A DNA stretch of 64,000 nucleotides, from positions 3,906,001 to 3,970,000 of the forward strand of contig NZ_CP070969.1 in the NCBI RefSeq assembly GCF_017086365.1, written 5' to 3'. Position numbers and translations under genes: made by a program. Positions 1 through 9,255 of this stretch are shown here, one piece after another (the first letter of the stretch is position 1; each line of letters begins with the position of its first letter). Source of the stretch: Paenibacillus tianjinensis. Lineage in GTDB: Bacteria > Bacillota > Bacilli > Paenibacillales > Paenibacillaceae. Below the pieces are notes generated by a model. The model saw nothing but the letters and a program-made list of their open reading frames with translations, did not search any database and was not told where the DNA came from.

Positions 1-1374
1 GATGATACTCTTGCCCTGCTTCGCCAAGTCGGCAATGATTGAATAAATCTCAAACTTTGCGCCGACATCAATCCCGCGGGTAGGTTCATCTAGCAGGAGA
101 ATTTCAGGCTCAGTCAGCAGCCATCTGGCGAGCAGCACCTTCTGCTGGTTACCGCCGGAGAGATTCATGATCTGGACCTTAGTCGTTGGTGTCTTTGTAC
201 GGAGCTTTTCGATCATTTTATCGACTTCTGTTTTCTTCTTCTTGCCGTCAAGCAGGAAATAAGGCTTCTGATAACGGTCCAGATTGGCAATTGCACCATT
301 CTCATGAACAGATAATACCGGGAAGATACCCGTTACACGGCGTTCTTCGGTCAGAAGAGCCAGCCCGTGCTTTTTGGCGTCCTGCGGTGAATTGATATTT
401 ACTTTCTTGCCGTCAATGGAGATGCTGCCCGACTTAATTGCCCGCAGACCGAATAATGCTTCAATAACTTCAGTCCGCTGTGCACCTACGAGACCGCCGA
501 TCCCGAGAATTTCACCCCGACGGAGATTAAAGGACACATCCTTAAAGGATCTTGGCTCCGGAGAAGTCAGTCCTTCTACCTTCAGATACACCTCGCCAGG
601 AACATTGGTGCGCTCCGGGAAACGGTTCGTCAGATCGCGTCCGACCATTCTGGAGATAATCAGGTCCGTCGTCAGTTCAGCAGACGGCCAGGTACCGATT
701 TTTTTACCGTCACGCATGATTGTTACTTCATCAGAGATTTCGAGAATTTCTTCCATCTTATGGGATATATAGATAATAGCTACGCCTCTTTTTTGCAGAT
801 CCCGGATAATCCGGAATAAATGCTCTACTTCCACGCTTGTCAGGGAAGAGGTCGGCTCATCCATTACAATTACGCGGGAATGAAAAGAAACTGCCTTCGC
901 GATTTCAATGGATTGGATTTTTGACACGGACAGCTTGCCTACCAAGGTTTCAGGATTCAGATCGATATCCAGATCCTTGAACAGACTTTCCGTATCCGCA
1001 TACATTTTTTTGTGGTCAATAAATTGAATCGGCCCGATTCCTCTGGTCGGAAAACGTCCTAGCCAGATATTCTCCATCACGCTCCGGAAAGGTACCGGAT
1101 GCAGCTCCTGATGGATCATCGATATTCCATGCCCGAGGGCATCATTGGAATTGGTAATGGTGGCCTTCTCGCCATCCAGAAAAATCTCACCGGCATCCGG
1201 TGAATAAATTCCAAAGAGACATTTCATTAAAGTCGATTTCCCTGCCCCGTTTTCGCCCATCAGTGCATGAACCGAACCCGGTCTAACCTTGAGGCTTACT
1301 CCGTCCAGCGCCTTAACGCCGGGGAATTCTTTAGTAATATTGTTCATTTCCAGCAAAAACTCAGCATTAGCCAT
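1..1374 (-). CDS. mglA: Sugar ABC transporter, double ATPase subunit (partial, C-terminus beyond window)
   Basis: Energises import of galactose/methyl-galactoside-type sugars at the inner face of the membrane. The visible 458 codons hold two ABC cassettes in tandem. Walker A GENGAGKST is at residues 40-48. The Q-loop (IHQEL) and Walker B (VIVMDEPTSS) of the first half follow. The second half shows signature LSGGNQQKVLLARW and Walker B LLLDEPTRGIDVG, typical of MglA/RbsA-type double ATPases. The start ATG at 1374 has an AGGGGGCG ribosome site. The gene follows mglB on the same strand, and a permease gene (mglC) is expected beyond base 1. Ribose or another sugar remains possible as substrate; the MglB-like partner favours galactose. 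Confidence 0.93.
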   Translation of the reverse strand, partial: MANAEFLLEMNNITKEFPGVKALDGVSLKVRPGSVHALMGENGAGKSTLMKCLFGIYSPDAGEIFLDGEKATITNSNDALGHGISMIHQELHPVPFRSVMENIWLGRFPTRGIGPIQFIDHKKMYADTESLFKDLDIDLNPETLVGKLSVSKIQSIEIAKAVSFHSRVIVMDEPTSSLTSVEVEHLFRIIRDLQKRGVAIIYISHKMEEILEISDEVTIMRDGKKIGTWPSAELTTDLIISRMVGRDLTNRFPERTNVPGEVYLKVEGLTSPEPRSFKDVSFNLRRGEILGIGGLVGAQRTEVIEALFGLRAIKSGSISIDGKKVNINSPQDAKKHGLALLTEERRVTGIFPVLSVHENGAIANLDRYQKPYFLLDGKKKKTEVDKMIEKLRTKTPTTKVQIMNLSGGNQQKVLLARWLLTEPEILLLDEPTRGIDVGAKFEIYSIIADLAKQGKSII

Positions 1375-1453
1375 GTTGATACGCCCCCTACGCTTTTTTC
1401 TTTTTCCATGAGAGGCACAGCGGTTCCATCCTGTTCCCTACCCGAAAGGAATT

Positions 1454-1481
1454 CCGGGGAGCGATTTCACCCGCTCCCCGG
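1454..1481 (-). promoter_or_regulatory. Intercistronic hairpin between mglB and mglA
   Basis: A perfect 10-bp inverted repeat (CCGGGGAGCG / CGCTCCCCGG) with an 8-nt loop lies between the mglB stop and the mglA start. It has no proper T-tract after it, so it looks more like a stabilising or partly terminating structure that lets the binding protein be made in excess of the ATPase, as is common in binding-protein operons. Confidence 0.6.
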
Positions 1482-1522
1482 TCATTATATTTATTTAGCA
1501 AACCTAGTGAATGTGTACACGA

Positions 1523-2605
1523 TTATTGAGCGTCAGCTACGTTGTCTTTAGTGATCTTTTTGTAGGAAATCCATACATATTGGTTGTCAGTGATGTCAAA
1601 GCCAACATTTTCTTTGGTTGGAGTTTCACCTTTAGCCAGCAGGGATGCCAGTACGATTGCCGCTTTACCTTGGTTGTTGGCATCGTTCAGTACAGTTCCG
1701 AGCATAGTTCCGTCTTGCAGCGCTTGAACAGCTGGTGCAGTAGCGTCAACACCTACAACCGGCATGTATTTGTCGCCAGTGAAGTAGCCTTGTGCTTTCA
1801 GTGCTTCAATTGCACCCAGTGCCATGTCATCGTTGTTAGCCAGAACAGCTTCAATCTTGTCGCCATGGGATCCAAGGAATGCAGCCATTTTTTCCTGTCC
1901 TTTTACGCGGTCCCACATTGCAGTATCTTCAGCCAATTTCTCAACCTTGATGCCGGCATCTTCAATGGCTTGGATGGAGTAAGTGGTACGAAGCTCCGCA
2001 TCCTGGTGTCCAGGCTCGCCTTTAAGCATTACATATTGGAGCACGCCGTCGCCGTTTTTATCAGCTTCAGGGTGAGCTTTCCAGTAGTCAACGATCAGCT
2101 GGCCGGACATCGTGCCGGACTCTTCAGCTTTAGCGCCTACATAATAAACTTTATCCCATTTCTTCATATCTTCCGGAAGCGGTTCGCGGTTCAGGAAGAC
2201 AACCGGAATGTCAGCAGCTTTTGCTTTGTCAATGATAACGCCTGCAGCTGTACGGTCAACCGGGTTGATCAGCATGCCGTCGTATTTTTTAGTAACAAAC
2301 AGGTCAACCTTGTCATTCTGTGTAGGCTGTGAGTTTTGGCTGTCTACGATATCTACTGTTGCAATTCCTTTAGCTGCAGCATCGATAGCGTTACGAACGC
2401 CTGTCATGAAGGTATCATCAAATTTGTAAATGGCTACACCGACTTTTGGAGTTTCTGCACTGCCGGAGTTTGCTGTGTTGGTTGCCGCGTTGCCGGCTGG
2501 AGCATTCGTTGCTGTATTTTCTGAATTGTTGTTATTGCCACCGCAGCCTGCCAAAGCAGCCCCGAGTAATGCACTAGCAAGTAAAACGGAAGTGAGTTTT
2601 TTCAT
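1523..2605 (-). CDS. mglB: Galactose/glucose-type sugar-binding lipoprotein of ABC importer
   Basis: Solute-binding lipoprotein on the outer membrane face, delivering sugar to the Mgl importer. 360 aa. It has a signal peptide with lipobox ALAGC (Cys21), then an Asn/Ser/Thr/Ala-rich linker, then a periplasmic-binding-protein type 1 fold. The start of the mature domain (VGVAIYKFDDTFMTGVRNAI) resembles E. coli MglB. A strong AGGAGGT site precedes the ATG. It is first in the operon, separated from mglA by a hairpin, and preceded by a promoter that overlaps a CcpA-type cre site. Exact sugar specificity is inferred. Confidence 0.92.
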   Translation of the reverse strand: MKKLTSVLLASALLGAALAGCGGNNNNSENTATNAPAGNAATNTANSGSAETPKVGVAIYKFDDTFMTGVRNAIDAAAKGIATVDIVDSQNSQPTQNDKVDLFVTKKYDGMLINPVDRTAAGVIIDKAKAADIPVVFLNREPLPEDMKKWDKVYYVGAKAEESGTMSGQLIVDYWKAHPEADKNGDGVLQYVMLKGEPGHQDAELRTTYSIQAIEDAGIKVEKLAEDTAMWDRVKGQEKMAAFLGSHGDKIEAVLANNDDMALGAIEALKAQGYFTGDKYMPVVGVDATAPAVQALQDGTMLGTVLNDANNQGKAAIVLASLLAKGETPTKENVGFDITDNQYVWISYKKITKDNVADAQ

Positions 2606-2669
2606 TATTAAATGACCTCCTGGTGATGTTTCTTTTTTTTATTGTGCACCGTGTCTCAGGTACATCCTT

Positions 2670-2698
2670 ATTATGCCCCAGATGAAAACGGTTGCGAA
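2670..2698 (-). promoter_or_regulatory. mglB promoter overlapping a CcpA cre site
   Basis: On the minus strand TTCGCA-N17-CATAAT gives a weak sigma-A promoter about 65 bp before the mglB ATG. Bases 2682-2696 read ATGAAAACGGTTGCG on the plus strand, matching 14 of 15 positions of the cre consensus WTGNAANCGNWNNCW. The cre lies in the spacer and -35, where bound CcpA would block RNA polymerase. Confidence 0.6.
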
Positions 2699-2745
2699 TA
2701 CAAAATCCTACTCTCTTTTATAAAAATTCTAATGTTATAAAAATA

Positions 2746-3768
2746 CTATCTTACGAAGGGAAACAGCAGCTTCTGGTTCTCCGGGTACAGCATATTACCG
2801 AGATCGATCAGCTTTGTCCCCGTATCTACACGTTCCGGCACCTCGATTCCCTCCAGCGCTTCCACCGCATATTTTACCGCCAGATAGCCGTTGCTGAACG
2901 GATTCTGAATGACAGTGGCCTGAACAGTGCCGTCCTGCAGCAGCTCCAGCATCGACGGAGAGCTGTCAAAGGCAACCATCTTAATTAGATTGTTAAGTCC
3001 GAGACTTTGTATCACTTTTCCCGCTCCCTGTGACGCCGTCTCATTCAGTGTAGCGATGCCCCGCAGGTCTGGGTGGTTCTGCAGCATTTGCCGGGTCAGC
3101 TCCTCCGCCTCAGCAGTGTTGGAAGAGGTATAGGAGATCTGCACAACATGAATATTCGGATAACGGGCCGCATAATTCAGGAATCCATTCTCCCGTTCGT
3201 CCGCATCCCGTGCCCCGTAATCAATAGAAGCACTGTTAGACCGCTGATCATGCAAGGTGCTGGTAAAGTTGAGAATGCCGATCTCACCCGATCCGTTCAG
3301 CAGGTTAATCAGCCGTTCAGCGGATTTCTGCCCGGCCTCATAGCTGTTCGATCCAACATAGGTCCGCACCCGCGCAGAACCGACCTCTGCATCGACGGAG
3401 ATCACAGGGATTTTATAATAGGCGGCCTGATCCACAACCTGGGCCAGCCCCATATAGCTGCTGGCAGCGAGGATGATGGCATCCGCACGCAGGTTAATTG
3501 AATCCTCCACCATAGCGATCTGTTCATCTATGTCGCTTTCCGAATCCGGCGCTTTGAAGGTCAGCTTCACATTGAATTCCTTCGCGGCAGCTTCAGCACC
3601 CAGCTTCACCGTGTTCCAGTAATCGCCCTTGTTCATCTTCACAATCATGTGGATATTTCGTGTTTTGTTCGTAGTGATATAAACAGGTGCTCTGTTGAAG
3701 CAGGAGGTGACCGTCAGCCAGACCAGAGCGCACATTAATACAGTCAGCACTAACCGTTTTGTCTTCAT
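2746..3768 (-). CDS. Sugar-binding lipoprotein coupled to the sensor kinase
   Basis: 340-aa periplasmic-binding-protein type 1 family protein (RbsB/XylF-like). An N-terminal signal peptide ends in lipobox TVTSC (Cys23). The mature part begins with a sugar-binding fold (IHMIVKMNKGDYWNTVKLGA). Its ATG overlaps the stop of the histidine kinase by 4 bases (ATGA), so the two are translationally coupled. Together with its position between a YesM-type kinase and the mgl importer, this suggests it senses extracellular sugar for the kinase rather than, or as well as, feeding the importer. Ligand unknown. Confidence 0.85.
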   Translation of the reverse strand: MKTKRLVLTVLMCALVWLTVTSCFNRAPVYITTNKTRNIHMIVKMNKGDYWNTVKLGAEAAAKEFNVKLTFKAPDSESDIDEQIAMVEDSINLRADAIILAASSYMGLAQVVDQAAYYKIPVISVDAEVGSARVRTYVGSNSYEAGQKSAERLINLLNGSGEIGILNFTSTLHDQRSNSASIDYGARDADERENGFLNYAARYPNIHVVQISYTSSNTAEAEELTRQMLQNHPDLRGIATLNETASQGAGKVIQSLGLNNLIKMVAFDSSPSMLELLQDGTVQATVIQNPFSNGYLAVKYAVEALEGIEVPERVDTGTKLIDLGNMLYPENQKLLFPFVR

Positions 3769-5591
3769 GACGTTTCCCCTCCCGCGGTATTCTCTTGACC
3801 TTCACTCTGTCCAATGGCCGGGAAGATGATCGTAACCGTTGTCCCTTCCTCCAGCTCACTTTCAAAAGCAAGGCCGAATTCCCGCCCGTAATACAGACCG
3901 ATCCGTTCATTCACATTGCGAACTCCGACGCCGGAGCCGCCGGCACTTTTACTGCCGCCGTTTAGGATATTATGAAGTGTCTCTTTGGACATCCCGATGC
4001 CATTGTCGCTGATCCGGATTACGATCAGGTTGTCCTGCAGTTCAGCGCTGATAAGGATGAGTCCTTCATCCGGCGACATTTCGATACCATGGTAGAGGGC
4101 ATTTTCCACAATGGGCTGCAAAATCAGCTTAATCGTCTGGAACGGAAGTACTTCATCCTGCGCTTTAATCTCAAAGCGGAATTTGTTTTTGAAACGGAAG
4201 CTCTGGATCACTAGGTAATGGCGGATATGATCCAATTCTTCCTGTACCGTAATGATATTATTCCCCTTGCTCAGACTAATCCGGAAAAACTTGGAGAGGA
4301 ACTGGATCATCGTAACTACCTCTTCATTTTTCCCCCGCTCGGCAAGCCGGATGACAGAATTCAGCGTATTATACAAAAAGTGGGGGTTGATCTGCGACTG
4401 CAGCACTTCCAGCTCACCTTTGCGCTTCGTCTCCTGTTCATAGATAATCTGATCCATCAGCTGGCGGATTCGCTGCAGCATCAGATTAAAGCGCCTCGAC
4501 AGCTGCTCGACTTCATAAGCGCCGCTGACATTGATCGGGGTATTAAGATCCCCTTCGCCCACCTGCTTGACGGTCCGTTCCAGCTTGCGGATAGGACTTG
4601 CAATCAGCCACGACAGGAATACGGAGACGGCAATGGCGCAGAGAATGACCGCCGCCAGAAACCAGAACAGAAACTGGTTCAGATCGCGCTTGGTCGTTAC
4701 AATCTCATCGTAATAGGCAACACCAACAATTTTCCAGCCGGTTTCTTCCAGGGTTCGCACAGTAATAAAGCGCTTCTCACCCGTTGATTCATCCAGATAG
4801 CTGCGGAAGGAATAGGCAAGCACCGGCTCGACATTCTCATATTTCAGGCCGGCGTAAATCAGCTGTTGCTGCGGATGGTATACGATATTGCCTAATGAAT
4901 CGAGGATGTAAGCGTACCCTCTTTTCCCGAGTTTTACCTGGCGGCTGAGCTGGTCGATGGTACGGAAGTTAAAATCGATCAGCAGAATCCCGCGCTTCAG
5001 CTCCCCCTTCTCCTTGTATTCAATCATCTTACTGATCGAAACCACCCAGTTGTACCGCCCTTTGAACAAATTCTGTATATGTGGAGCTGAATAGGAAATC
5101 TCCGCGGACTTTAGGGCGTTGGTAAACCAGCTTTGACTCTCCAGCTGTGTATTGACCCGCATGTTTTGGCCCGGTGTGCCAGTAATATACTTCCCTTGCG
5201 GGGTAAACAGTGCTATGGACACAAGATCTTCCCGGCTGCTCATCAGTGTATCCATCCGTTCATAGAGCAGCGGTGAGTCAATGGAATTAATTGTCGTAAC
5301 CTGCTCCTCTGCCGTTTCAAAAATATTGCTCATGCCCTTCACATACAGCTCCAGATTATAATTGACCTGCTCGATAATCTGCTGCATATTCAGGTTGGCG
5401 TTCTCTTCCGCGGTTTTGGCAAATTTGTTATACAGCATTGTACTGACGATTACTGCAACAAGGACGGCTACTGCCGTGAATGAGAGGGTAATAATCAGCT
5501 GAATGCTGCGCAGCTTGGCGGATAAGCGGATTCTGCCGCGGTTACCGGACTGCGGCCGCAGCGGAAAGAAATAACCCTTGGATTTGCTCAT
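3765..5591 (-). CDS. YesM-type sensor histidine kinase
   Basis: 608-aa membrane sensor kinase of the YesM/LytS-like class. TM1 is at about 28-52, followed by a large extracytoplasmic sensor region of about 260 aa. TM2 is near 310-333, then a HAMP domain, the phospho-acceptor motif INPHFLYNTLNSV (His404) and an HATPase domain with DNGIGM and a G-rich box. A GGGGAGGA site precedes the ATG. It starts 2 nt after the response-regulator stop and overlaps the binding-protein gene downstream, forming a three-gene sensing unit. Likely controls the adjacent mgl genes (inference). Confidence 0.95.
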   Translation of the reverse strand: MSKSKGYFFPLRPQSGNRGRIRLSAKLRSIQLIITLSFTAVAVLVAVIVSTMLYNKFAKTAEENANLNMQQIIEQVNYNLELYVKGMSNIFETAEEQVTTINSIDSPLLYERMDTLMSSREDLVSIALFTPQGKYITGTPGQNMRVNTQLESQSWFTNALKSAEISYSAPHIQNLFKGRYNWVVSISKMIEYKEKGELKRGILLIDFNFRTIDQLSRQVKLGKRGYAYILDSLGNIVYHPQQQLIYAGLKYENVEPVLAYSFRSYLDESTGEKRFITVRTLEETGWKIVGVAYYDEIVTTKRDLNQFLFWFLAAVILCAIAVSVFLSWLIASPIRKLERTVKQVGEGDLNTPINVSGAYEVEQLSRRFNLMLQRIRQLMDQIIYEQETKRKGELEVLQSQINPHFLYNTLNSVIRLAERGKNEEVVTMIQFLSKFFRISLSKGNNIITVQEELDHIRHYLVIQSFRFKNKFRFEIKAQDEVLPFQTIKLILQPIVENALYHGIEMSPDEGLILISAELQDNLIVIRISDNGIGMSKETLHNILNGGSKSAGGSGVGVRNVNERIGLYYGREFGLAFESELEEGTTVTIIFPAIGQSEGQENTAGGETS

Positions 5592-5593
5592 GG

Positions 5594-7243
5594 CTATCCT
5601 CCCCGGGCGCTGTTCTTATACTCTTTGGGTGATTGTCCATATTTCTTGCGGAAACAGAAGCTGAAGTAATTCGGATCGGCAAACCCGATTTTTTCAGCAA
5701 TTTCGAAAGCTTTCAGCTCCGTGGAGCGCAGCAGCTCCTTGGCCGCCTCAAGACGGATTTGCAGCAGATAGCTGACAAAAGTCATTTTCATCTCTTTTTT
5801 AAATATACTGCTGAAATAACCTGTGCTGATATGCAGATGCTGGCAGACTCTGCCGATGGATATATCTGATTCCTCGTAATGGCTGCGGATATATTCCTTA
5901 GCCTGATCAATGAGCTGCTTATAGCTGGACTGCCGTCCAGAGGCAATGGAATCCATCAGTCCGGTACATACATTAATAATCCACTGTTTGGCTTCGCCCA
6001 TATTATTGAATTTATTCATATCCGTAAGTGTAGCCATGTTAGGGACGATAAAATTAGCGGTCTCGCTGCCTGACTCCTTGGCTACACGCAGAATCGAGGT
6101 AATGATCTCCAGCAGAAAAATCTGATAATCCTGTGTAGAGACATGAGCGGTATCAAGTCCTCCGAACAGCTCGTCCATGACCTCCTTCAGCTCCTGTACC
6201 GTCCCCAGCTTGATCGTGCGGATCAGCGATTGCCGTGTCAGCTCATCGAAGACCAGCATCTGATTGGATCTGGATTCGACATCTTCAATCCAGATTACTC
6301 TATTGTTGCCGAGAATTAGCCGGTAATCCAGCGCCTGCATTGCATCAGAGAAAGAGTTGAACAGCATGGAGGCAGACTGGCATACCGTCCCGGCCCCCGC
6401 AGTTACTGTCAGCTTCAGAAAGTGCTGTACATTCTGGCGGATCTCTTCAAGGATGGCGAAGGTATGGCCGGTAATTTCCGTTTCGTCCGGTTCTTTGCTA
6501 ACCGAGAGAAGCACAACTTCATCCCGGTGGATGAAGACCCTGCCGGTGCCATGCTTCTGGCATATCTCCTCGGCAATATTGAGGATCGCGAACAGCTGCA
6601 AATTATGGTCGCCGGTATCGCGCAACGATACGGGTCGCCCCGCAGCAGCCTCCCGGCTCTGCCCCGCACGGATATAGTCAATGCTGATCACCGAAGCCTG
6701 AAATTGCTTCCCGTCAAGGTTGATGCCGTATTCCGCGCTCTTGTCAGTGATCTCCTGTAGCGGCAGCCGGCGGGACACCAATGAGGAGAGGAACTGTTCG
6801 CGCAGTACAGGCAAGCTCTTGCGGTAATGCTCGCTAAGCACATACACATTTTCCTTATCGGCGATTTCCGCCTCAATGGTCGCCTTTACCTTAAGCAGAA
6901 CATCGATCAGCTCCTGTGAAGAGAACGGTTTCAGAATATACTCATCGATCTGCAGCTTTATCGCCTTCTGGGCATATTCGAATTCATCATACCCGGTCAG
7001 AATAATGATCTTCGTGTTAGGATGACGGCTGCGGATCCATTCCGCCAGCTGAAGCCCGTTCATAAATGGCATCTGAATGTCAGTAACAACTACATCAGGC
7101 AGCAGGCGGTCAATGGCCTCTGTCGCCTCACGCCCGTTTTCAGCCGAGTCCACCACTTCAAAGCCATACTTCGCCCAATCAATCTGGGCAATAATCCCTT
7201 CTCTTACGTCTTCTTCATCTTCGGCCAGAATTAATTTATACAT
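5594..7243 (-). CDS. YesN/AraC-type response regulator
   Basis: 549 aa. The N-terminal receiver domain has an acidic pocket near residues 8-10, phospho-acceptor Asp55 (VVVTDIQMP) and the conserved Lys in ILKPF. A long middle region is followed by a C-terminal AraC-type double helix-turn-helix (about 445-545, ending FSFCFRKKYGQSPKEYK). It is first in an operon with the kinase and binding protein. A promoter is visible upstream at 7330-7358. Expected to activate sugar-uptake genes, most simply mglB. Confidence 0.94.
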   Translation of the reverse strand: MYKLILAEDEEDVREGIIAQIDWAKYGFEVVDSAENGREATEAIDRLLPDVVVTDIQMPFMNGLQLAEWIRSRHPNTKIIILTGYDEFEYAQKAIKLQIDEYILKPFSSQELIDVLLKVKATIEAEIADKENVYVLSEHYRKSLPVLREQFLSSLVSRRLPLQEITDKSAEYGINLDGKQFQASVISIDYIRAGQSREAAAGRPVSLRDTGDHNLQLFAILNIAEEICQKHGTGRVFIHRDEVVLLSVSKEPDETEITGHTFAILEEIRQNVQHFLKLTVTAGAGTVCQSASMLFNSFSDAMQALDYRLILGNNRVIWIEDVESRSNQMLVFDELTRQSLIRTIKLGTVQELKEVMDELFGGLDTAHVSTQDYQIFLLEIITSILRVAKESGSETANFIVPNMATLTDMNKFNNMGEAKQWIINVCTGLMDSIASGRQSSYKQLIDQAKEYIRSHYEESDISIGRVCQHLHISTGYFSSIFKKEMKMTFVSYLLQIRLEAAKELLRSTELKAFEIAEKIGFADPNYFSFCFRKKYGQSPKEYKNSARGG

Positions 7244-7329
7244 GCTTCATCCCTCTTCGGATAATGTTTTGATTCACAGCCCTCTATGTCTGTTTAAATA
7301 AGTATGTCTGCAAAAACAGCGGGCATTTC

Positions 7330-7358
7330 ACTATAATATTAGTCTGCCCGTTTGGCAA
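7330..7358 (-). promoter_or_regulatory. Promoter of the sensor operon
   Basis: Minus strand reads TTGCCA-N17-TATAGT, a good sigma-A match, placing transcription start about 80 bp before the response-regulator ATG. No cre site was seen here. Confidence 0.5.
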
Positions 7359-7410
7359 GGGTCAACTTTAAGAATACACATAAAGGCTGTATCCTTACAT
7401 AGCTGAACAT

Positions 7411-7441
7411 AAAAAAAAACCATCCCGTAAGAGCGGGATGG
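7411..7441 (-). terminator. Terminator of purT-GNAT unit
   Basis: 8-bp stem CCATCCCG / CGGGATGG with a 6-nt loop, followed on the minus strand by nine T residues. It lies just after the acetyltransferase stop. Confidence 0.9.
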
Positions 7442-7462
7442 GGATGATTGCACGTATAAGAT

Positions 7463-7927
7463 TTACAGCAGGGCTTTGCTGAAGCGGTAGCCTGCGCTTT
7501 TCTCGAATCCGATATGACGGTAAAAAGCATGTGCCGGCGCGCGTTCTACGCGGTTGCCGCTTCTTAGGAACAGCTGGCAGCAGCCATTCTGGCGGGCCCA
7601 ATCTTCTGCTGCGGAGACCAATCTTTTGCCAAGGCCGTTCCCTCTAAGTTCCTCTGATACGATCAGCGCGGTAATTTCCGTAATACAGTCTGCTTGCTTG
7701 TAATAGGATTTCACCTGCCGAAGATCAATCATTCCCACAACTTCGTTATCCAGTTCTGCAACCAGTGTGCAATGGAACGGATCATGCTCCATGCCTTCCA
7801 TTCTCTCTTTCATCACGCTAAGCGTTGTCGGATAGCCGAATTCCCGCAACAGGGCTGTAACTCTCTCCAGATCACTTGCGCCCCATTTGCGAATTTGCAG
7901 TACTTGCTCCTGAGTACTACTGTTCAT
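7463..7927 (-). CDS. GNAT family N-acetyltransferase
   Basis: 154-aa acetyltransferase of unknown substrate. The GNAT core shows the acetyl-CoA loop motif [10 protein letters not shown] and the terminal motif [20 protein letters not shown]. The ATG at 7927 is preferred over the one at 7933, because the GGAGG site sits 9 nt before it but only 3 nt before the upstream ATG. It overlaps the 3' end of purT by 11 bp, so it is translated from the purT message, and a terminator follows. No link to purine synthesis is evident beyond position. Confidence 0.85.
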   Translation of the reverse strand: MNSSTQEQVLQIRKWGASDLERVTALLREFGYPTTLSVMKERMEGMEHDPFHCTLVAELDNEVVGMIDLRQVKSYYKQADCITEITALIVSEELRGNGLGKRLVSAAEDWARQNGCCQLFLRSGNRVERAPAHAFYRHIGFEKSAGYRFSKALL

Positions 7928-9107
7928 CCTCATATACCTCCACTTTTAGCATAGACGCTGCCTGTTTGGCTGCCGTCCGCGCGATTTGTACATCTTCCGC
8001 GGCACTTAGAGTCACTGCCATCCGCCGTCCCTGGCGAATTTCAGGTTTACCGAATACCCTTACCTGCGTACGTGGAATCGCCAGCGCTTCACTGATACCG
8101 GTTATGGCAAAAGCTTGTCCGGCCTCTTCCGCTTTAAGGGTAGCCGATGCTCCCGGTGTCAAAAGCTGCACCGAATCCAGCGGAAATCCAAGAATGGCTC
8201 TAACATGCAGAGCAAATTCCGATAAATCCTGTGTGATCATGGTTACCATACCGGTATCATGGGGTCTCGGCGATACCTCGCTGAACAATACACCCTGATC
8301 CGTGAGAAACAGTTCGACTCCGAAAATACCGAGTCCCCCAAGCTGATCCGTCACGGCTCTGGCGATAGACTGGGCTTCGGCCAGCTGCGCCTCACTCATG
8401 TGATGCGGCTGCCAGGACTCCACATAATCGCCGTCCTTCTGGATATGGCCAATGGGAGGACAGAATACCGTACCGCTTACCGAACGGACCGTAAGCAGAG
8501 TAATTTCACTCTCGAAGGTTACGAATCCTTCAACAATAACACGGGTTCCTTTGGCGCGGGCGCCTTCAAGTGCCGTATTCCAGCAGTCTTCAGCATCCTC
8601 AGGCTTCCGGCAAATGCTCTGGCCTTTACCGGATGAACTCATAATCGGCTTAATCACACAAGGTGTGCCGAGTTCTTCCACGGCAAAGCGCAGCTCTTCC
8701 AGACTGTCAGCAAACCGGTAAGCCGCCGTTGGTAATCCAAGCTCTTCGGCAGCAAGCCTCCGGATGCCTTCGCGGTCCATGGTCAGCCGGGCTGCACGGG
8801 CAGTAGGGACGACAACGAATCCTTCCGCCTCCAGTTCCAGGAGTGCATGTGTGGCAATCGCCTCAATCTCCGGCACAATGAGGTCCGGCTTCTCGGCGCG
8901 GATAAGCTTCTTAAGTGCCTCCGCGTCAAGCATATCGATAACATAAGAACGATGAGCCACGCCCATCGCAGGTGCATCTTGATAACGATCCACAGCTACG
9001 GTCTCTACGCCAAGGCGCTGAGCTTCGATAATGACTTCCTTACCCAATTCGCCGCTGCCCAGGAGCAGCAGCTTACGGCTTTGGGCTGAAAAAGGAGCTC
9101 CCCACAT
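7917..9107 (-). CDS. purT: Formate-dependent phosphoribosylglycinamide formyltransferase (GAR transformylase 2)
   Basis: ATP-grasp enzyme that makes formyl-GAR from GAR, formate and ATP in purine synthesis. 396 aa from ATG 9107, in the same register as E. coli PurT. The N-terminal dinucleotide-like loop [12 protein letters not shown], the ATP-grasp core (SSSGKGQS) and the substrate segment [14 protein letters not shown] are visible. A TTG 24 bp upstream would add 8 residues. The ATG is favoured by homology and by AAAGAGG lying 12 nt upstream. It is not beside other pur genes, as is usual for this folate-independent step. Confidence 0.94.
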   Translation of the reverse strand: MWGAPFSAQSRKLLLLGSGELGKEVIIEAQRLGVETVAVDRYQDAPAMGVAHRSYVIDMLDAEALKKLIRAEKPDLIVPEIEAIATHALLELEAEGFVVVPTARAARLTMDREGIRRLAAEELGLPTAAYRFADSLEELRFAVEELGTPCVIKPIMSSSGKGQSICRKPEDAEDCWNTALEGARAKGTRVIVEGFVTFESEITLLTVRSVSGTVFCPPIGHIQKDGDYVESWQPHHMSEAQLAEAQSIARAVTDQLGGLGIFGVELFLTDQGVLFSEVSPRPHDTGMVTMITQDLSEFALHVRAILGFPLDSVQLLTPGASATLKAEEAGQAFAITGISEALAIPRTQVRVFGKPEIRQGRRMAVTLSAAEDVQIARTAAKQAASMLKVEVYEDEQ

Positions 9108-9255
9108 TGTCGATTCCAACCTCTTTCGCAAATTTGACTGCTGTATTTTCTTTGTTTCTGTAAACGCAGCAGTTTCATTGTAAATTTCCAGGCTTCTTTA
9201 TTTTCTTCCATTAACGGCTAATTTGCAAGTGTTCTTCGACATTTTCCTACAAACT

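Noticed and set aside
1511..2332. 273-codon plus-strand frame opposite mglB
   Set aside because: Shadow frame, Phe/Val/Cys-rich translation with no family likeness.
9108..9255. Possible purine riboswitch before purT
   Set aside because: A CTGCTG/CAGCAG hairpin is present, but no aptamer-like core or terminator was recognisable.
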